The notes under the pieces: model-generated
What the model was told of the DNA's origin: nothing
The model's input: the letters and a program-made list of their open reading frames with translations, nothing else
Database searches by the model: none
Assembly (NCBI RefSeq): GCF_900185645.1
Contig: NZ_FYAM01000026.1
Location: 57,418 to 121,417, forward strand
Direction of reading: 5' to 3'
Origin: Clostridium sp. BSD9I1
GTDB taxonomy: Bacteria; Bacillota; Clostridia; Clostridiales; Clostridiaceae
Length of the DNA stretch: 64,000 nucleotides
Shown here: in pieces, positions 1 to 8,351 of the stretch
Layout: every line of letters begins with the position of its first letter
Position numbering within the stretch: the first letter of the stretch is position 1
Position numbers and translations under genes: made by a program

Positions 1-1693
1 TTTCCAATATTATAACTGGCACGTCCAGAGGTTCCTCGTTAGGATGAGGATAATCTAAATTAGATTTTTCAACTTCTTTAACACTATTTCCGTCTATTGA
101 ATACTTTATTACATCAGATTTTGAAATACTTGATGGCCAATAATACTGTTCCCATTTGTAAATATATTTGCCATCAGAGCTAAAAGCAATATCTCCTATA
201 TCTTTTATTATAGGACTATATTTTATCTCATCAAAACTATTTGCATCAAATATTAATAATTTGGGATAACTTCCATCTACTATATAAAGTTTATTATTTT
301 TTTCATATATATGTCTATGTCCATTTTCCAAATCTAAATTTCTAGCAATTTTATAAGATAAATTTCTAGTATTTGAAAAATTATTTAAATCATATTCACT
401 CACTAAATAATCTTCGTCTTCATTTACAATGTATAATTTGCTAAAGTCTTCCGATATAGTTAAATTTGACGATTTATATGGAAGCTTAATTGTTTTTTCT
501 AATTTATTTGTTTCTGCATCCATAACGAATAGGTTATCTAAGGTTTTATTTAAAGCATACACCTTATTTCTGTTGCTATCATATTTTGCAGTTGTAACAG
601 CGTATTTGTTTTCATTATAGGATTTATCTGTATCACTAATAGTTACTGGTGAATACAGGGATACACTTTGAATAAAATATCTATTCTTACTATCCTTAAA
701 AACAGCTATAAGATCATCATCTTGAAAAAACAATCTGTCCACTGTACCTGGTGCATAATAATATTTCAACACATTAAAGTCGTTATAACTATATACAGCA
801 ATTTTATTACCTTTTACAGCAGTGTAAAATTTATTGTTTTTAATATCAAAAGCTATATCAAAAAATTCAGTATTTAACGAAGTAACATATGTCATATCAT
901 CGTACTTACTATCTGTTGCTTTGAAAATAACCCCTGAAGCATTGAATATGTATTTTCCATCTGGAGATATTCTAAACCTTGGAAACAATTTATAATCTCC
1001 ATGATAAGGAGAATCGTATCTTTCTGTATAAACTCCGTTATTTGTTTTATGTACAATCATATCTGTTGGAGAGTCCGTACTCTCTATTGTATATATTTTA
1101 TCTTCTTTCGGATTAAACTCTGCATATCTCTTCATATAACCCCAATCAGTAGATACGTGTAAATGTGTCTCTCTAGAGTAGCTTTTTGTTACCGTATGCT
1201 GATTTGAACCACCAAACAAATAGATAAATCCCTGTGCATCTACTACAATATCAAAAGGGTCTATATCCACATCAAATCTATCCTTCAATGTAAAATTATT
1301 AGCATCAATTATGGCCACAGCACCAGTTCCATCCTCTGATGATGTGTCATAATAATGATGTCCACTTTTTAAAAGAGTTACATAAACTTCATCATTATGA
1401 AAAGCAATTCTCTCTGCAGGTAAATCAAACTGTATGCTCTTAGTTTCACCGGTTTCATAATTGATTGAATAAACTTTCTTACCTGCTATATCCGTAAAAT
1501 ATAAAATGGGTTTACTTGGATGAATAATAGAATGAGTGGGAGTAAAATTTAAAGGAATATTTACTTTTAAGTCTGCTGCATGTACTTTATTTAGTGAATT
1601 CCCGCTGCCTAATGTAAGAAAACTAAATAAGTTGTTAAAAATTAAAACAAGTGCTAAAAGGGTTGTCCAGAAAAATTTTAGTGTTTTAGTCAT
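1..1693 (-). CDS. Secreted beta-propeller-like repeat protein (3' end outside window)
   Basis: Open leftward frame running off the window; 564 codons are visible, starting at ATG 1693 behind a GGAG site. The first ~40 residues are a signal peptide (basic MTKTLKFF, then a hydrophobic stretch, HAAD near the cleavage region). The rest repeats short beta-strand units such as ILYFTDIAGKKVYSINYETG, GAVAIIDANNF, KIYTIEST, RFRISPDGKYIFNASG and KVYALNKTLDNLFVMDAET, the look of YncE/SMP-30-type propellers with ISPDGKY blades. No catalytic residues are recognisable. Such clostridial proteins often carry surface-anchoring or Ig-like C-terminal repeats, but that part is not visible. Exact family unknown. 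Confidence 0.7.
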   Translation of the reverse strand, partial: MTKTLKFFWTTLLALVLIFNNLFSFLTLGSGNSLNKVHAADLKVNIPLNFTPTHSIIHPSKPILYFTDIAGKKVYSINYETGETKSIQFDLPAERIAFHNDEVYVTLLKSGHHYYDTSSEDGTGAVAIIDANNFTLKDRFDVDIDPFDIVVDAQGFIYLFGGSNQHTVTKSYSRETHLHVSTDWGYMKRYAEFNPKEDKIYTIESTDSPTDMIVHKTNNGVYTERYDSPYHGDYKLFPRFRISPDGKYIFNASGVIFKATDSKYDDMTYVTSLNTEFFDIAFDIKNNKFYTAVKGNKIAVYSYNDFNVLKYYYAPGTVDRLFFQDDDLIAVFKDSKNRYFIQSVSLYSPVTISDTDKSYNENKYAVTTAKYDSNRNKVYALNKTLDNLFVMDAETNKLEKTIKLPYKSSNLTISEDFSKLYIVNEDEDYLVSEYDLNNFSNTRNLSYKIARNLDLENGHRHIYEKNNKLYIVDGSYPKLLIFDANSFDEIKYSPIIKDIGDIAFSSDGKYIYKWEQYYWPSSISKSDVIKYSIDGNSVKEVEKSNLDYPHPNEEPLDVPVIILE

Positions 1694-2019
1694 GGTGATT
1701 CTCCTATTTAAAAGTATTTTTATCTAATATCTCATTTAGTATAGCACAGGATTTTAATAGTTTATATTTGTAATTTAAGGAAGAAAAGAGACATTTAAAT
1801 AATAGCATAATATCCCTATCATAATTTCTATAATGAGTTTTTCCATTGGATTTTATTATGAGAACTTATAAGCTCTATATAATTTTTTGTAATTCTGTAA
1901 TTCTGTAATTTGTTTTCCCCATTTAAAAAAATATTCTCTAACCGCTATAACACCAAATCAAGCTTTTAGCGATTAGAGATAATGAACTAGTGACTAAATG
2001 GACTTACTTATCAAGTGGA
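1694..2019. other. Non-coding AT-rich stretch with an inverted repeat
   Basis: No gene seen. It contains a tandem GTAATTCT motif near 1890-1910. A 12-base inverted repeat has arms at 1935-1946 (TCTCTAACCGCT) and 1978-1989 (AGCGATTAGAGA) with one mismatch and a 31-base loop. No T-run follows the right arm. It may be a weak processing or terminator-like hairpin 3' of the kinase-like gene. Confidence 0.5.
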
Positions 2020-2553
2020 CTATTTACTCCACCTTTTATAAAGTTCTGGCCTTAACATTTTTACATGAATTAAAAATTCTTCTCTGCATCCAAGTGTCTT
2101 TAATCCTGTAAGCATTATTTTAGGATATGTGCTTTTTTTCTTCATAACTCTTCCTGTGTCTATTATTTTAAACTCTCCTCCAGGTGTTACAAATATATGG
2201 AATAGTGCTATATCTTGCCTAGCGTAGCCCACTCTTCCTAAAGCTTCATATACATCAAGAATTTTAGCTGAGATATCTATACTTAAGGGATCAGTCTTTA
2301 AGTATTTATTAAGTTCTATGCCGGCAATACATTCTCTTACAATATAATGCTCTCCACTATCATATAGTTTGGCAAAATGCTTATCTCCTTGAGCCATTTT
2401 AAGAGTATCCGCTTCACCTTTGCACACACTTTTGCTTTTAAAAACTTTAATACATTTTCCAGCGTCTATCCTATAAACCTTCCCTTGAGTTCCTCTGCCT
2501 AATAATTCAAGCTTAGAAATATCATATCCACCATATTTCTTAATAAAAATCAC
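2020..2553 (-). CDS. Small protein-kinase-like protein, probably degenerate
   Basis: 177 aa from a GTG start with a weak ribosome site. It has the kinase N-lobe order: a glycine loop (GRGTQGKVY, residues 19-27), a beta-3 lysine (CIKVFK, K36) and a helix-C glutamate (GEAD, E47). In the catalytic loop the Asp is kept (QDIALFHI, D114), but the usual Lys and Asn at +2 and +5 are Ala and His. The DFG motif reads DTG (132-134). The C-lobe is very short. It may be a nucleotide-binding pseudokinase or a divergent aminoglycoside/RIO-like kinase; substrate unknown. It is transcribed alone. Confidence 0.6.
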   Translation of the reverse strand: MIFIKKYGGYDISKLELLGRGTQGKVYRIDAGKCIKVFKSKSVCKGEADTLKMAQGDKHFAKLYDSGEHYIVRECIAGIELNKYLKTDPLSIDISAKILDVYEALGRVGYARQDIALFHIFVTPGGEFKIIDTGRVMKKKSTYPKIMLTGLKTLGCREEFLIHVKMLRPELYKRWSK

Positions 2554-2699
2554 CCACTAGTAATTAATTGTTCTCAATAATAGTATATGATTAATTAAAA
2601 ATATGTTCTTAATAAATTGATAAGTTTACTAGTATTCTGAATGAATCAATGCTATTTTGGAAACTCTAGTATTATAAACTACTGAAGGGAGTTTTAAAA

Positions 2700-3056
2700 A
2701 TGACAGGTCTTATTATTAAAATGATCACTTGTCCTTTACTTATTTATATATTTGATTTATTGTCACCATATGTTCGCTATGATTCTCTATATCAAATCAT
2801 AATTGTGGGATTAGTTCTTGCAATTGTAGGTCATGTGACAGAACTATCATTCCTTGACAGAGGTGCATTTTGGGTAAATAACGCCTTAGATTTTACAATA
2901 ACATTTTTCATTGTATATTTTAGCCAATTTATTCTTTATAATTCCTTTGTAACTTATGGGGCAGCAATGTCCATTGCACTTATACTTTCTGTACTGGAGG
3001 CTTTACTTCATCTATACTTAATACGAAGTGGCAAAACAAAAAAAGGAGATTATTAG
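2700..3056 (+). CDS. DUF2512 (YndM-like) membrane protein
   Basis: 118 aa with four hydrophobic segments (about residues 4-20, 33-50, 62-80 and 86-108) and a short charged tail, KTKKGDY. The size and the ALDFTITFF segment match the DUF2512/YndM family of small membrane proteins of spore-formers, whose role is unknown. A good GGGAG site precedes the ATG. It is followed at once by a strong bidirectional hairpin terminator and converges with the next gene. Confidence 0.65.
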   Translation: MTGLIIKMITCPLLIYIFDLLSPYVRYDSLYQIIIVGLVLAIVGHVTELSFLDRGAFWVNNALDFTITFFIVYFSQFILYNSFVTYGAAMSIALILSVLEALLHLYLIRSGKTKKGDY

Positions 3057-3085
3057 GCCTTTGTCAGACCTAATAATCTCTTTTT
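3046..3085. terminator. Bidirectional intrinsic terminator
   Basis: A perfect 12-bp stem (3046-3057 with 3069-3080) is followed by TTTTT on the plus strand and preceded by an A-run that acts as the T-run on the minus strand. It separates the convergent DUF2512 and membrane-protein genes. Confidence 0.85.
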
Positions 3086-3146
3086 CAGTGTTATAGTGTT
3101 ATGTTGTATGAAGCTAAATTATTTAACGCTACATACTATATTATTT

Positions 3147-3773
3147 TTATTTAGTTACCCTATAAATAACATAACCTATTAATCCTATCATATATAATAC
3201 ATACACTATAATAAAAATATTAAATTTTTTATTTATTTTCCTTTGGTGATTTTTATATTCTTCTCTAGTTAACTTTTTTCTGATGTTAGGAAACAATGGG
3301 ATTATAATCCCCAGCATAATTACATTTACATATAATATCAATTCATCATATCTTATTATTCCAAAATTATTATTTAAACAGCCAAATTTAAAAATCAAAC
3401 TTATTGATGATAAGAAGCTTATAGTAGTTGAAAGTGTTAATAACGCCTTACCTAATTTTTCATTGGTTATTTTCATAGATAAACTAAATCCTTTTAACTC
3501 TAAAAAGTTAAATATTAATGTTAAAGTAGCTAGAACTTCTATGCCTAGGAAAATAATATGAATACTGACATCCTTATTTCCTATAGTCACCATATAAAGG
3601 CTATATCCTAATAATGCTAAAACATCTATAAGTATAGAATTTTTTAATGCATTATTAAATGCAAATTCCTCTAATTCATCTTTATGCTCTAATAATTTTA
3701 TAAAGAAAATTGAACTTATAATAGCAACATATAGGGTATGTGATGATAGTAATAAATTTGCTATGTTTGCCAT
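3147..3773 (-). CDS. Five- to six-pass membrane protein paired with an XRE regulator
   Basis: 208 aa, mostly hydrophobic, with about six predicted membrane segments (near residues 8-26, 45-63, 71-90, 107-126, 142-160 and 185-204) and a basic loop (RKKLTREEYKNHQRKINKK) before the last helix. I see no catalytic motif. Its start overlaps the 3' end of the upstream XRE regulator by 13 bases, so the two are translationally coupled. Such regulator/membrane-protein pairs (for example with DUF2178-type proteins) are common in Firmicutes. Family not recognised with certainty. Confidence 0.6.
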   Translation of the reverse strand: MANIANLLLSSHTLYVAIISSIFFIKLLEHKDELEEFAFNNALKNSILIDVLALLGYSLYMVTIGNKDVSIHIIFLGIEVLATLTLIFNFLELKGFSLSMKITNEKLGKALLTLSTTISFLSSISLIFKFGCLNNNFGIIRYDELILYVNVIMLGIIIPLFPNIRKKLTREEYKNHQRKINKKFNIFIIVYVLYMIGLIGYVIYRVTK

Positions 3774-3997
3774 TCCTCATCCTCCTCTAAGATTTCAAAA
3801 ACTTCATCAACAGTTTTATCAAAGTATTTTGCTATAGAAAAAGCTAATTTTAAAGATGGATTAAAAGTACCTCTTTCAATTTCTAAAATAGTCCCCCTAT
3901 TTACTCCTAGATCTATAGCTAAATCCTCTTGAGTTAAATTCCTTTCAACTCTAAGAACCTTTATTTTAGTATTAAATAACTTTTTTCTCTTTACCAT
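3761..3997 (-). CDS. XRE-family HTH regulator
   Basis: 78 aa, almost entirely one Cro/CI-type helix-turn-helix (residues 10-66), with the recognition region LTQEDLAIDLGVNRGTILEIERG and the usual FNPSLKLAFSIAKYFDKTVDEVF continuation. It overlaps the downstream membrane-protein gene. The AGGAGGG ribosome site lies almost at the predicted transcription start, so the leader is very short. A palindrome over the -35 box suggests it represses its own operon. Confidence 0.85.
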   Translation of the reverse strand: MVKRKKLFNTKIKVLRVERNLTQEDLAIDLGVNRGTILEIERGTFNPSLKLAFSIAKYFDKTVDEVFEILEEDEEWQT

Positions 3998-4015
3998 ATT
4001 AACCCTCCTGAATTT

Positions 4016-4046
4016 AGCATACGCCTAATGTTGTATATAGTCAACA
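4016..4046 (-). promoter_or_regulatory. Promoter and palindromic operator of the XRE operon
   Basis: On the minus strand TTGACT (4039-4044), a 17-base spacer and TATGCT (4016-4021) form a near-consensus sigma-A promoter. The palindrome TGTTGnnTATAnnCAACA (4029-4046) covers the -35 box, as expected for autorepression by the XRE protein. Confidence 0.75.
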
Positions 4047-4084
4047 AAAAGTTCCTTATATCAAACATACTATTGCATATGAAT

Positions 4085-4117
4085 AAAAAAACTGCACTAA
4101 ATTTAATTTAGTACAGT
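4085..4117 (-). terminator. Intrinsic terminator of the LysM-GH18 gene
   Basis: A hairpin with arms ACTGyACTAAAT / ATTTAGTrCAGT (4091-4117) is followed on the minus strand by a run of T (4085-4090). It lies just beyond the stop codon at 4160. Confidence 0.85.
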
Positions 4118-4159
4118 AATAATACTTATGATGATTTATAATAAAGCTATTTTAAAAAT

Positions 4160-5449
4160 TTATACTAATTTAACAACATTAAAATTTTCTTCAATAAGCA
4201 GCCAATTTTGAGGAAATGAAAGTCCCAGTTTCCAGTAGCTTATTCCTCTTAAGTTCAGTTCTTTTATAAGATTAAACTTTGCTTGAATGGATCTAGCATC
4301 TTCAAACCATACTTTATGTGATCTTCCTTGATTATCAACATAATCAATATAAGGAGCTTGTGCTGTATAATCATATTTAATTGGAGCATTATTTACCCTT
4401 GCTATTTCAATAGCCTGCTGAGGACTAACAGCTCTTGCATACTGTCCACCTTGAACATAGGGAAGAGTCCAATCATATCCATATAAGTTTTGTCCCATCA
4501 TAATTTTAGATGAAGGCATTTCTGTAAGTGCATATTCAATCACTTGTCTTACTGGGCCAATAGGTGATACAGGCATTGGAGGGCCTGCACTATATCCCCA
4601 TTCATAAGTCATTAAAACTACAAAATCCACAATTTCTCCATGTGCCTTATAGTCATGAGCTTCATACAATAACCCTTTTTGACTTGAACTGGTTTTTGGA
4701 GCAAGCGCTGTAGATAAAGTTATTCCTTCCTGAGAAAGTCTTGCCTTTGCTCTTCTTAAAAAATTATTATAATCTTCTCTGTTCCCAGGTGATATAAATT
4801 CTAAGTCAAAATGAACATCTATGAATCCTATATTATTTGCTATTCGTACAATATTATCCAATAATCTATTTTGCACCTCTTCACTTGTTAAAATTATTCT
4901 AGCAAGCTCTGTGCTGAATTGGCCTTCTTCCAAATTACTTAACACCATCATTAAGCCAACATCGTTTTGCGCTGCAATTTGTGAAAAATTATTCAACAGT
5001 GGTTCTATTAGATTTCCATCTCTTTGAATTCTATAACTAAATGGGGCAAGATAAGTTAAATACGGAGTTGCCTCCTCTGCTGCTGCTTCAAGAGCAGGAG
5101 TTACAGAGTTTCCCATAGGTTCAACATATGCATTTATTTCAGCTCTTTTTTTAGGCTTCGGTGGAATGAATAACCTAAATCCAACTTGCAGAGGTCTATC
5201 AACAGAAATATTGTTAATTCGTGCAAGCTCTTTATAATTAATATTAAATCTTTGTCCAATAGCAGACAACGTGTCCCCTGACCGTATAGTGTAAAAATTC
5301 CCCCATACTGGAATTACTAAAGTTTGACCAACAACCAACTGATCTGGGTTTTCAATTTCATTTGCTACTACGATTTGCGAAATAGTAGTGTTATAGGCGT
5401 TAGCTATACCATATAAAGTTTGACCTGACTGAACTACATGTATTTGCAT
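4160..5449 (-). CDS. LysM-GH18 spore peptidoglycan glucosaminidase (SleL/YaaH-like)
   Basis: 429 aa: two LysM repeats (about 3-47 and 51-95, each ending LVIP or LFIP), then a glycoside hydrolase 18 domain (about 103-425). The GH18 active-site strand is FIDVHFDLEF, with D215 and E217 as the acid pair. The MTYEWG and GISYWKLGLSFPQNW strands also fit the family. There is no signal peptide, typical of SleL/YaaH proteins, which are made in the mother cell and placed on the spore, where they cleave N-acetylglucosamine bonds in cortex fragments during germination. Length and architecture match the family. Transcribed alone. Confidence 0.88.
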   Translation of the reverse strand: MQIHVVQSGQTLYGIANAYNTTISQIVVANEIENPDQLVVGQTLVIPVWGNFYTIRSGDTLSAIGQRFNINYKELARINNISVDRPLQVGFRLFIPPKPKKRAEINAYVEPMGNSVTPALEAAAEEATPYLTYLAPFSYRIQRDGNLIEPLLNNFSQIAAQNDVGLMMVLSNLEEGQFSTELARIILTSEEVQNRLLDNIVRIANNIGFIDVHFDLEFISPGNREDYNNFLRRAKARLSQEGITLSTALAPKTSSSQKGLLYEAHDYKAHGEIVDFVVLMTYEWGYSAGPPMPVSPIGPVRQVIEYALTEMPSSKIMMGQNLYGYDWTLPYVQGGQYARAVSPQQAIEIARVNNAPIKYDYTAQAPYIDYVDNQGRSHKVWFEDARSIQAKFNLIKELNLRGISYWKLGLSFPQNWLLIEENFNVVKLV

Positions 5450-5520
5450 TATTTTATTCCCCTATAAAAATTAATCTATAATATTAGTATATGTTATTTA
5501 CAGAAAACTGTATCAAAATA

Positions 5521-5557
5521 AAAAACTAGAGATTATTATTTAAAATACTCTCTAGTT
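5521..5557 (-). terminator. Intrinsic terminator of the histidine kinase gene
   Basis: Stem AACTAGAGA / TCTCTAGTT (5524-5532 with 5549-5557). The minus-strand product ends in a T-run. It lies just beyond the stop at 5573. Confidence 0.8.
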
Positions 5558-5572
5558 ACGTCTTCTTTAAAA

Positions 5573-7177
5573 TTATACACTTACCATTACTTCTTGAAAT
5601 TCATCATCTTTTATGCAAGGTAAAATAATTGTAAAAGAGGTTCCTTTCCCCGGATTACTTTGTATGTCTATTCTTCCATTATGCTGTTTTATTATTTCAT
5701 AACATACACTTAATCCTAATCCTGTACCATTTTTTTTAGTAGTATAAAATAGTGTTCCTACCTTTTCTAAATCTTCACTAGACATTCCTTTCCCATTATC
5801 TTCAATTCTTATAAACATCTCATTTCTTTCTTCATTATATCCCGTTTTTATATCTAACGTAGGAGCTGCTGTTTCAGTCATTGCATCTACTGCATTTCTA
5901 CAAATATTTAATATAACTTGCTTTATTTGTACCTCATCACATAATAAGTACCGTTCTTCCTTTGATATTTTCATATTAACATTTATACCTTGTACTAGTG
6001 ATGATGTTTCAACTAGGTTTTTTGTACTTTCAAATATATCATACATGGAAACTTCCTCTAGTCTTGTTTCCCTAGGCTTTGATAAAAATAAAAACTCACT
6101 TATAATTGCATTGACTTCGTTTACATCATTATTAATTTTTTTTGCATATTCCTTAACCCTTTCTGCTTGTGATACAGCTTCTATTAATTGGCAGCGCCCT
6201 TTTATGGTTGTTAAATAATTTCTGGTTTCATGTACTATTCCTGCTCCTAATTGTCCTAGTACTGCAAGCTTATCCTGCTGCTGTATTATTAATTTTTCTT
6301 GCCTAATTTGCATATTCGCTTTCTCAATTTTTTTATAAGCATCCTCTAACTGCTTATGTTTTATTTCAAGCTTCTCATAGGCGTAAGTAATTGTACTAAT
6401 AAAAATTCCTCTAAATAAAAAATAATAGGATGTTATTTTTAACATATGTCCAATGGTCCAAGAAATTCCTTCAACTGAACTATATAATGTAAAGCATATT
6501 TCTGATGGAATCATCATAAGAAGAGCTACTAATATATAATTATATTCCACATTATTTTCTTCATAGTTTTCATTAAGCATTTTACCATTAATTATATATA
6601 AGCTTGTACAATATAAAGCTATAATTATATACTCTAAAACTATTTTTACGGGTGTAACTCCCTTAGTTGTTAATAGTATTGGGAAATAATCATGATAACT
6701 AATTGTGCAATAATACACTATTAAAACTATACTAAGTGCGATTCCGAGGCCTTTCCATTTATTGAGTCTATACTTAAACTTATACGTACATAAAAGTATA
6801 ATTATAGCTTCTGTTAGCCTTCCAATCATCCAATACCTTGTGGATAGATCAAAATATGAATTAACATTTAAATTTAATTTCAAAAAATAAATAGCATGCA
6901 TTATATCAAAATTTGCTATAACTAAAAAGCCTAAAGCTAGTATACAATTTCTTGAAGAATTTCTTTCATAGTTATACCATATTGATACAAATATTGCCAA
7001 TGCAAAAAAAACACAAGTTGCCTCTAATATTGTATGATACAGGTTTAAGTTTTTTATCCAAGTATTGTGCATAAATATTGCAATACTTATGCATGCCACT
7101 ATGTAAAACAAAGACTTAAATATAACACTTTTTCTTACGTCTTGTAAATCGTGCTCACCGCTATAAGTCATATTCAT
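5573..7177 (-). CDS. Membrane sensor histidine kinase with MASE3-like sensor
   Basis: Start chosen at ATG 7177 because GGGGAGGG lies 7 bases upstream; an upstream in-frame ATG at 7219 has no such site. About eight membrane segments in the first ~260 residues resemble the MASE3 sensory domain. A coiled linker (KLEIKHKQLEDAYKKIEKA) follows, then HisKA with the H-box GIVHETRNYL (His ~316), an N-box (NICRNAVDAM) and ATPase G-boxes (DNGKGM, GTGLGLSVCYEIIKQHNG). No response regulator is adjacent, so it is an orphan kinase. In clostridia such kinases often act on Spo0A, but that is inference. Confidence 0.82.
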   Translation of the reverse strand: MNMTYSGEHDLQDVRKSVIFKSLFYIVACISIAIFMHNTWIKNLNLYHTILEATCVFFALAIFVSIWYNYERNSSRNCILALGFLVIANFDIMHAIYFLKLNLNVNSYFDLSTRYWMIGRLTEAIIILLCTYKFKYRLNKWKGLGIALSIVLIVYYCTISYHDYFPILLTTKGVTPVKIVLEYIIIALYCTSLYIINGKMLNENYEENNVEYNYILVALLMMIPSEICFTLYSSVEGISWTIGHMLKITSYYFLFRGIFISTITYAYEKLEIKHKQLEDAYKKIEKANMQIRQEKLIIQQQDKLAVLGQLGAGIVHETRNYLTTIKGRCQLIEAVSQAERVKEYAKKINNDVNEVNAIISEFLFLSKPRETRLEEVSMYDIFESTKNLVETSSLVQGINVNMKISKEERYLLCDEVQIKQVILNICRNAVDAMTETAAPTLDIKTGYNEERNEMFIRIEDNGKGMSSEDLEKVGTLFYTTKKNGTGLGLSVCYEIIKQHNGRIDIQSNPGKGTSFTIILPCIKDDEFQEVMVSV

Positions 7178-7319
7178 TTTTAACCCTCCCCATTCCATTA
7201 AATTAACCCACAAATACATAATACCATTATTTTCAATATTGTTATAAATATTAATTTATATATTCATATATTATTAACAAACAATTGTTCTTATTTGTTG
7301 AATTTTCATTTAAAACAAT

Positions 7320-7351
7320 GATGAGTTCTTAATTATAATTAAGAACTCATC
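7320..7351 (-). terminator. Hairpin terminator of the YdcZ pair
   Basis: A perfect 15-bp inverted repeat (GATGAGTTCTTAATT and its complement) lies between the transporter pair and the histidine kinase, followed on the minus strand by a short T-rich tract. Confidence 0.75.
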
Positions 7352-7375
7352 ACTATAAAAATATTACTTTAGCTA

Positions 7376-7858
7376 TTAGTCATTATCTATAATAGTTTCT
7401 TCTAAAATTTCATGTTCTTCCTTTTCCATCTGATTTTTATCCAAATTAGTATTATACAGAAGTCCTAAGATAATAATCAATCCACCAATTATTTTCCCCT
7501 TTGAAACAGAACTAAGTCTTATATAATCTATTATTATTCCTGTAAAAACTTGACCTATAAAAATAAGAAGTGTGCTGTATATGGCTGGTATCTTTGGAAT
7601 TATTACATTTGAAGTAGCTACTACCATAACTCCGATAAATCCGCCCAAAAATCCGTAGAACGGAACATTACTTAAGTTATTAGTGATAAACTCTTCAGGT
7701 CCTTTTAGTATCATTACTAAAACTAGAGTAAATGCCAATCCAACTATATAATTCACAAGAGTTCCTTGAAGCACTCCTATTTTATTAGCTAACCTAGAAT
7801 TTATTATCATTGATAATATAACTAGTCCCCCAGTTATGGCTGCTAGTATTATATACAT
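7376..7858 (-). CDS. DUF606/YdcZ-type transporter subunit B
   Basis: 160 aa with five hydrophobic helices and a charged C-terminal tail (KNQMEKEEHEILEE). The sequence features GTLVNYIVGL, FYGFLGGFIGVMVV and ALLIFIGQVFTGIIIDY-like segments match the DUF606 (YdcZ) branch of the drug/metabolite transporter superfamily, whose five-helix proteins work as dimers. The partner gene lies 12 bases upstream and encodes a related half, so a heterodimer is likely. Substrate unknown. Confidence 0.8.
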   Translation of the reverse strand: MYIILAAITGGLVILSMIINSRLANKIGVLQGTLVNYIVGLAFTLVLVMILKGPEEFITNNLSNVPFYGFLGGFIGVMVVATSNVIIPKIPAIYSTLLIFIGQVFTGIIIDYIRLSSVSKGKIIGGLIIILGLLYNTNLDKNQMEKEEHEILEETIIDND

Positions 7859-7870
7859 TTCTACTCCCCC

Positions 7871-8293
7871 TTAATACATAGTCATAACGACAATTCCTAT
7901 AAATATTATTGCAAAACCTATAAGTTTTTTCTTTTTAAACTTATAAGTTTTCATCCCTAACAATCCAAAATGATCAACAATACATGATAATAGTAGCTGT
8001 CCAATAATGCCCAATGATAAAGTTAATGAAGCTCCTAAATTATTAAAGCAGATATTGTTAAAAGAGACTACGAATACTCCCATGGCCCCTGCACTAAACA
8101 AATATGTAGGAAGCTTTTCTTTAATCAAGAACCTTTGTTTTTTAAGTACTAGTAAAAGTACTATCGTGATTAATCCTACTATGTGTATTATAACTGTTGC
8201 TAAATACGTACCAACCTCAATGTCTAATACTCCGTTAAATGCAACCATTATAGCAATTAAAACGCCTATAAACGCTGCAGAAAATTTATACAT
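7871..8293 (-). CDS. DUF606/YdcZ-type transporter subunit A
   Basis: 140 aa with five membrane helices and the same layout as its neighbour: AFNGVLDIEVGTYLATVIIHIVGLI near the start and LGIIGQLLLSCIVDHFGLLG in the middle. It is first of the two-gene unit, so the pair probably forms an antiparallel heterodimer in the inner membrane. Substrate unknown. Confidence 0.8.
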   Translation of the reverse strand: MYKFSAAFIGVLIAIMVAFNGVLDIEVGTYLATVIIHIVGLITIVLLLVLKKQRFLIKEKLPTYLFSAGAMGVFVVSFNNICFNNLGASLTLSLGIIGQLLLSCIVDHFGLLGMKTYKFKKKKLIGFAIIFIGIVVMTMY

Positions 8294-8351
8294 ACAATCC
8301 CTCCATCATCTTTTAATACCCCATTAATAAGTTTATCAAATAAAATAGCTT

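Noticed and set aside
429..1727. Three short plus-strand frames opposite the propeller gene
   Set aside because: No ribosome sites; the minus strand carries one long coherent frame with a signal peptide and repeats.
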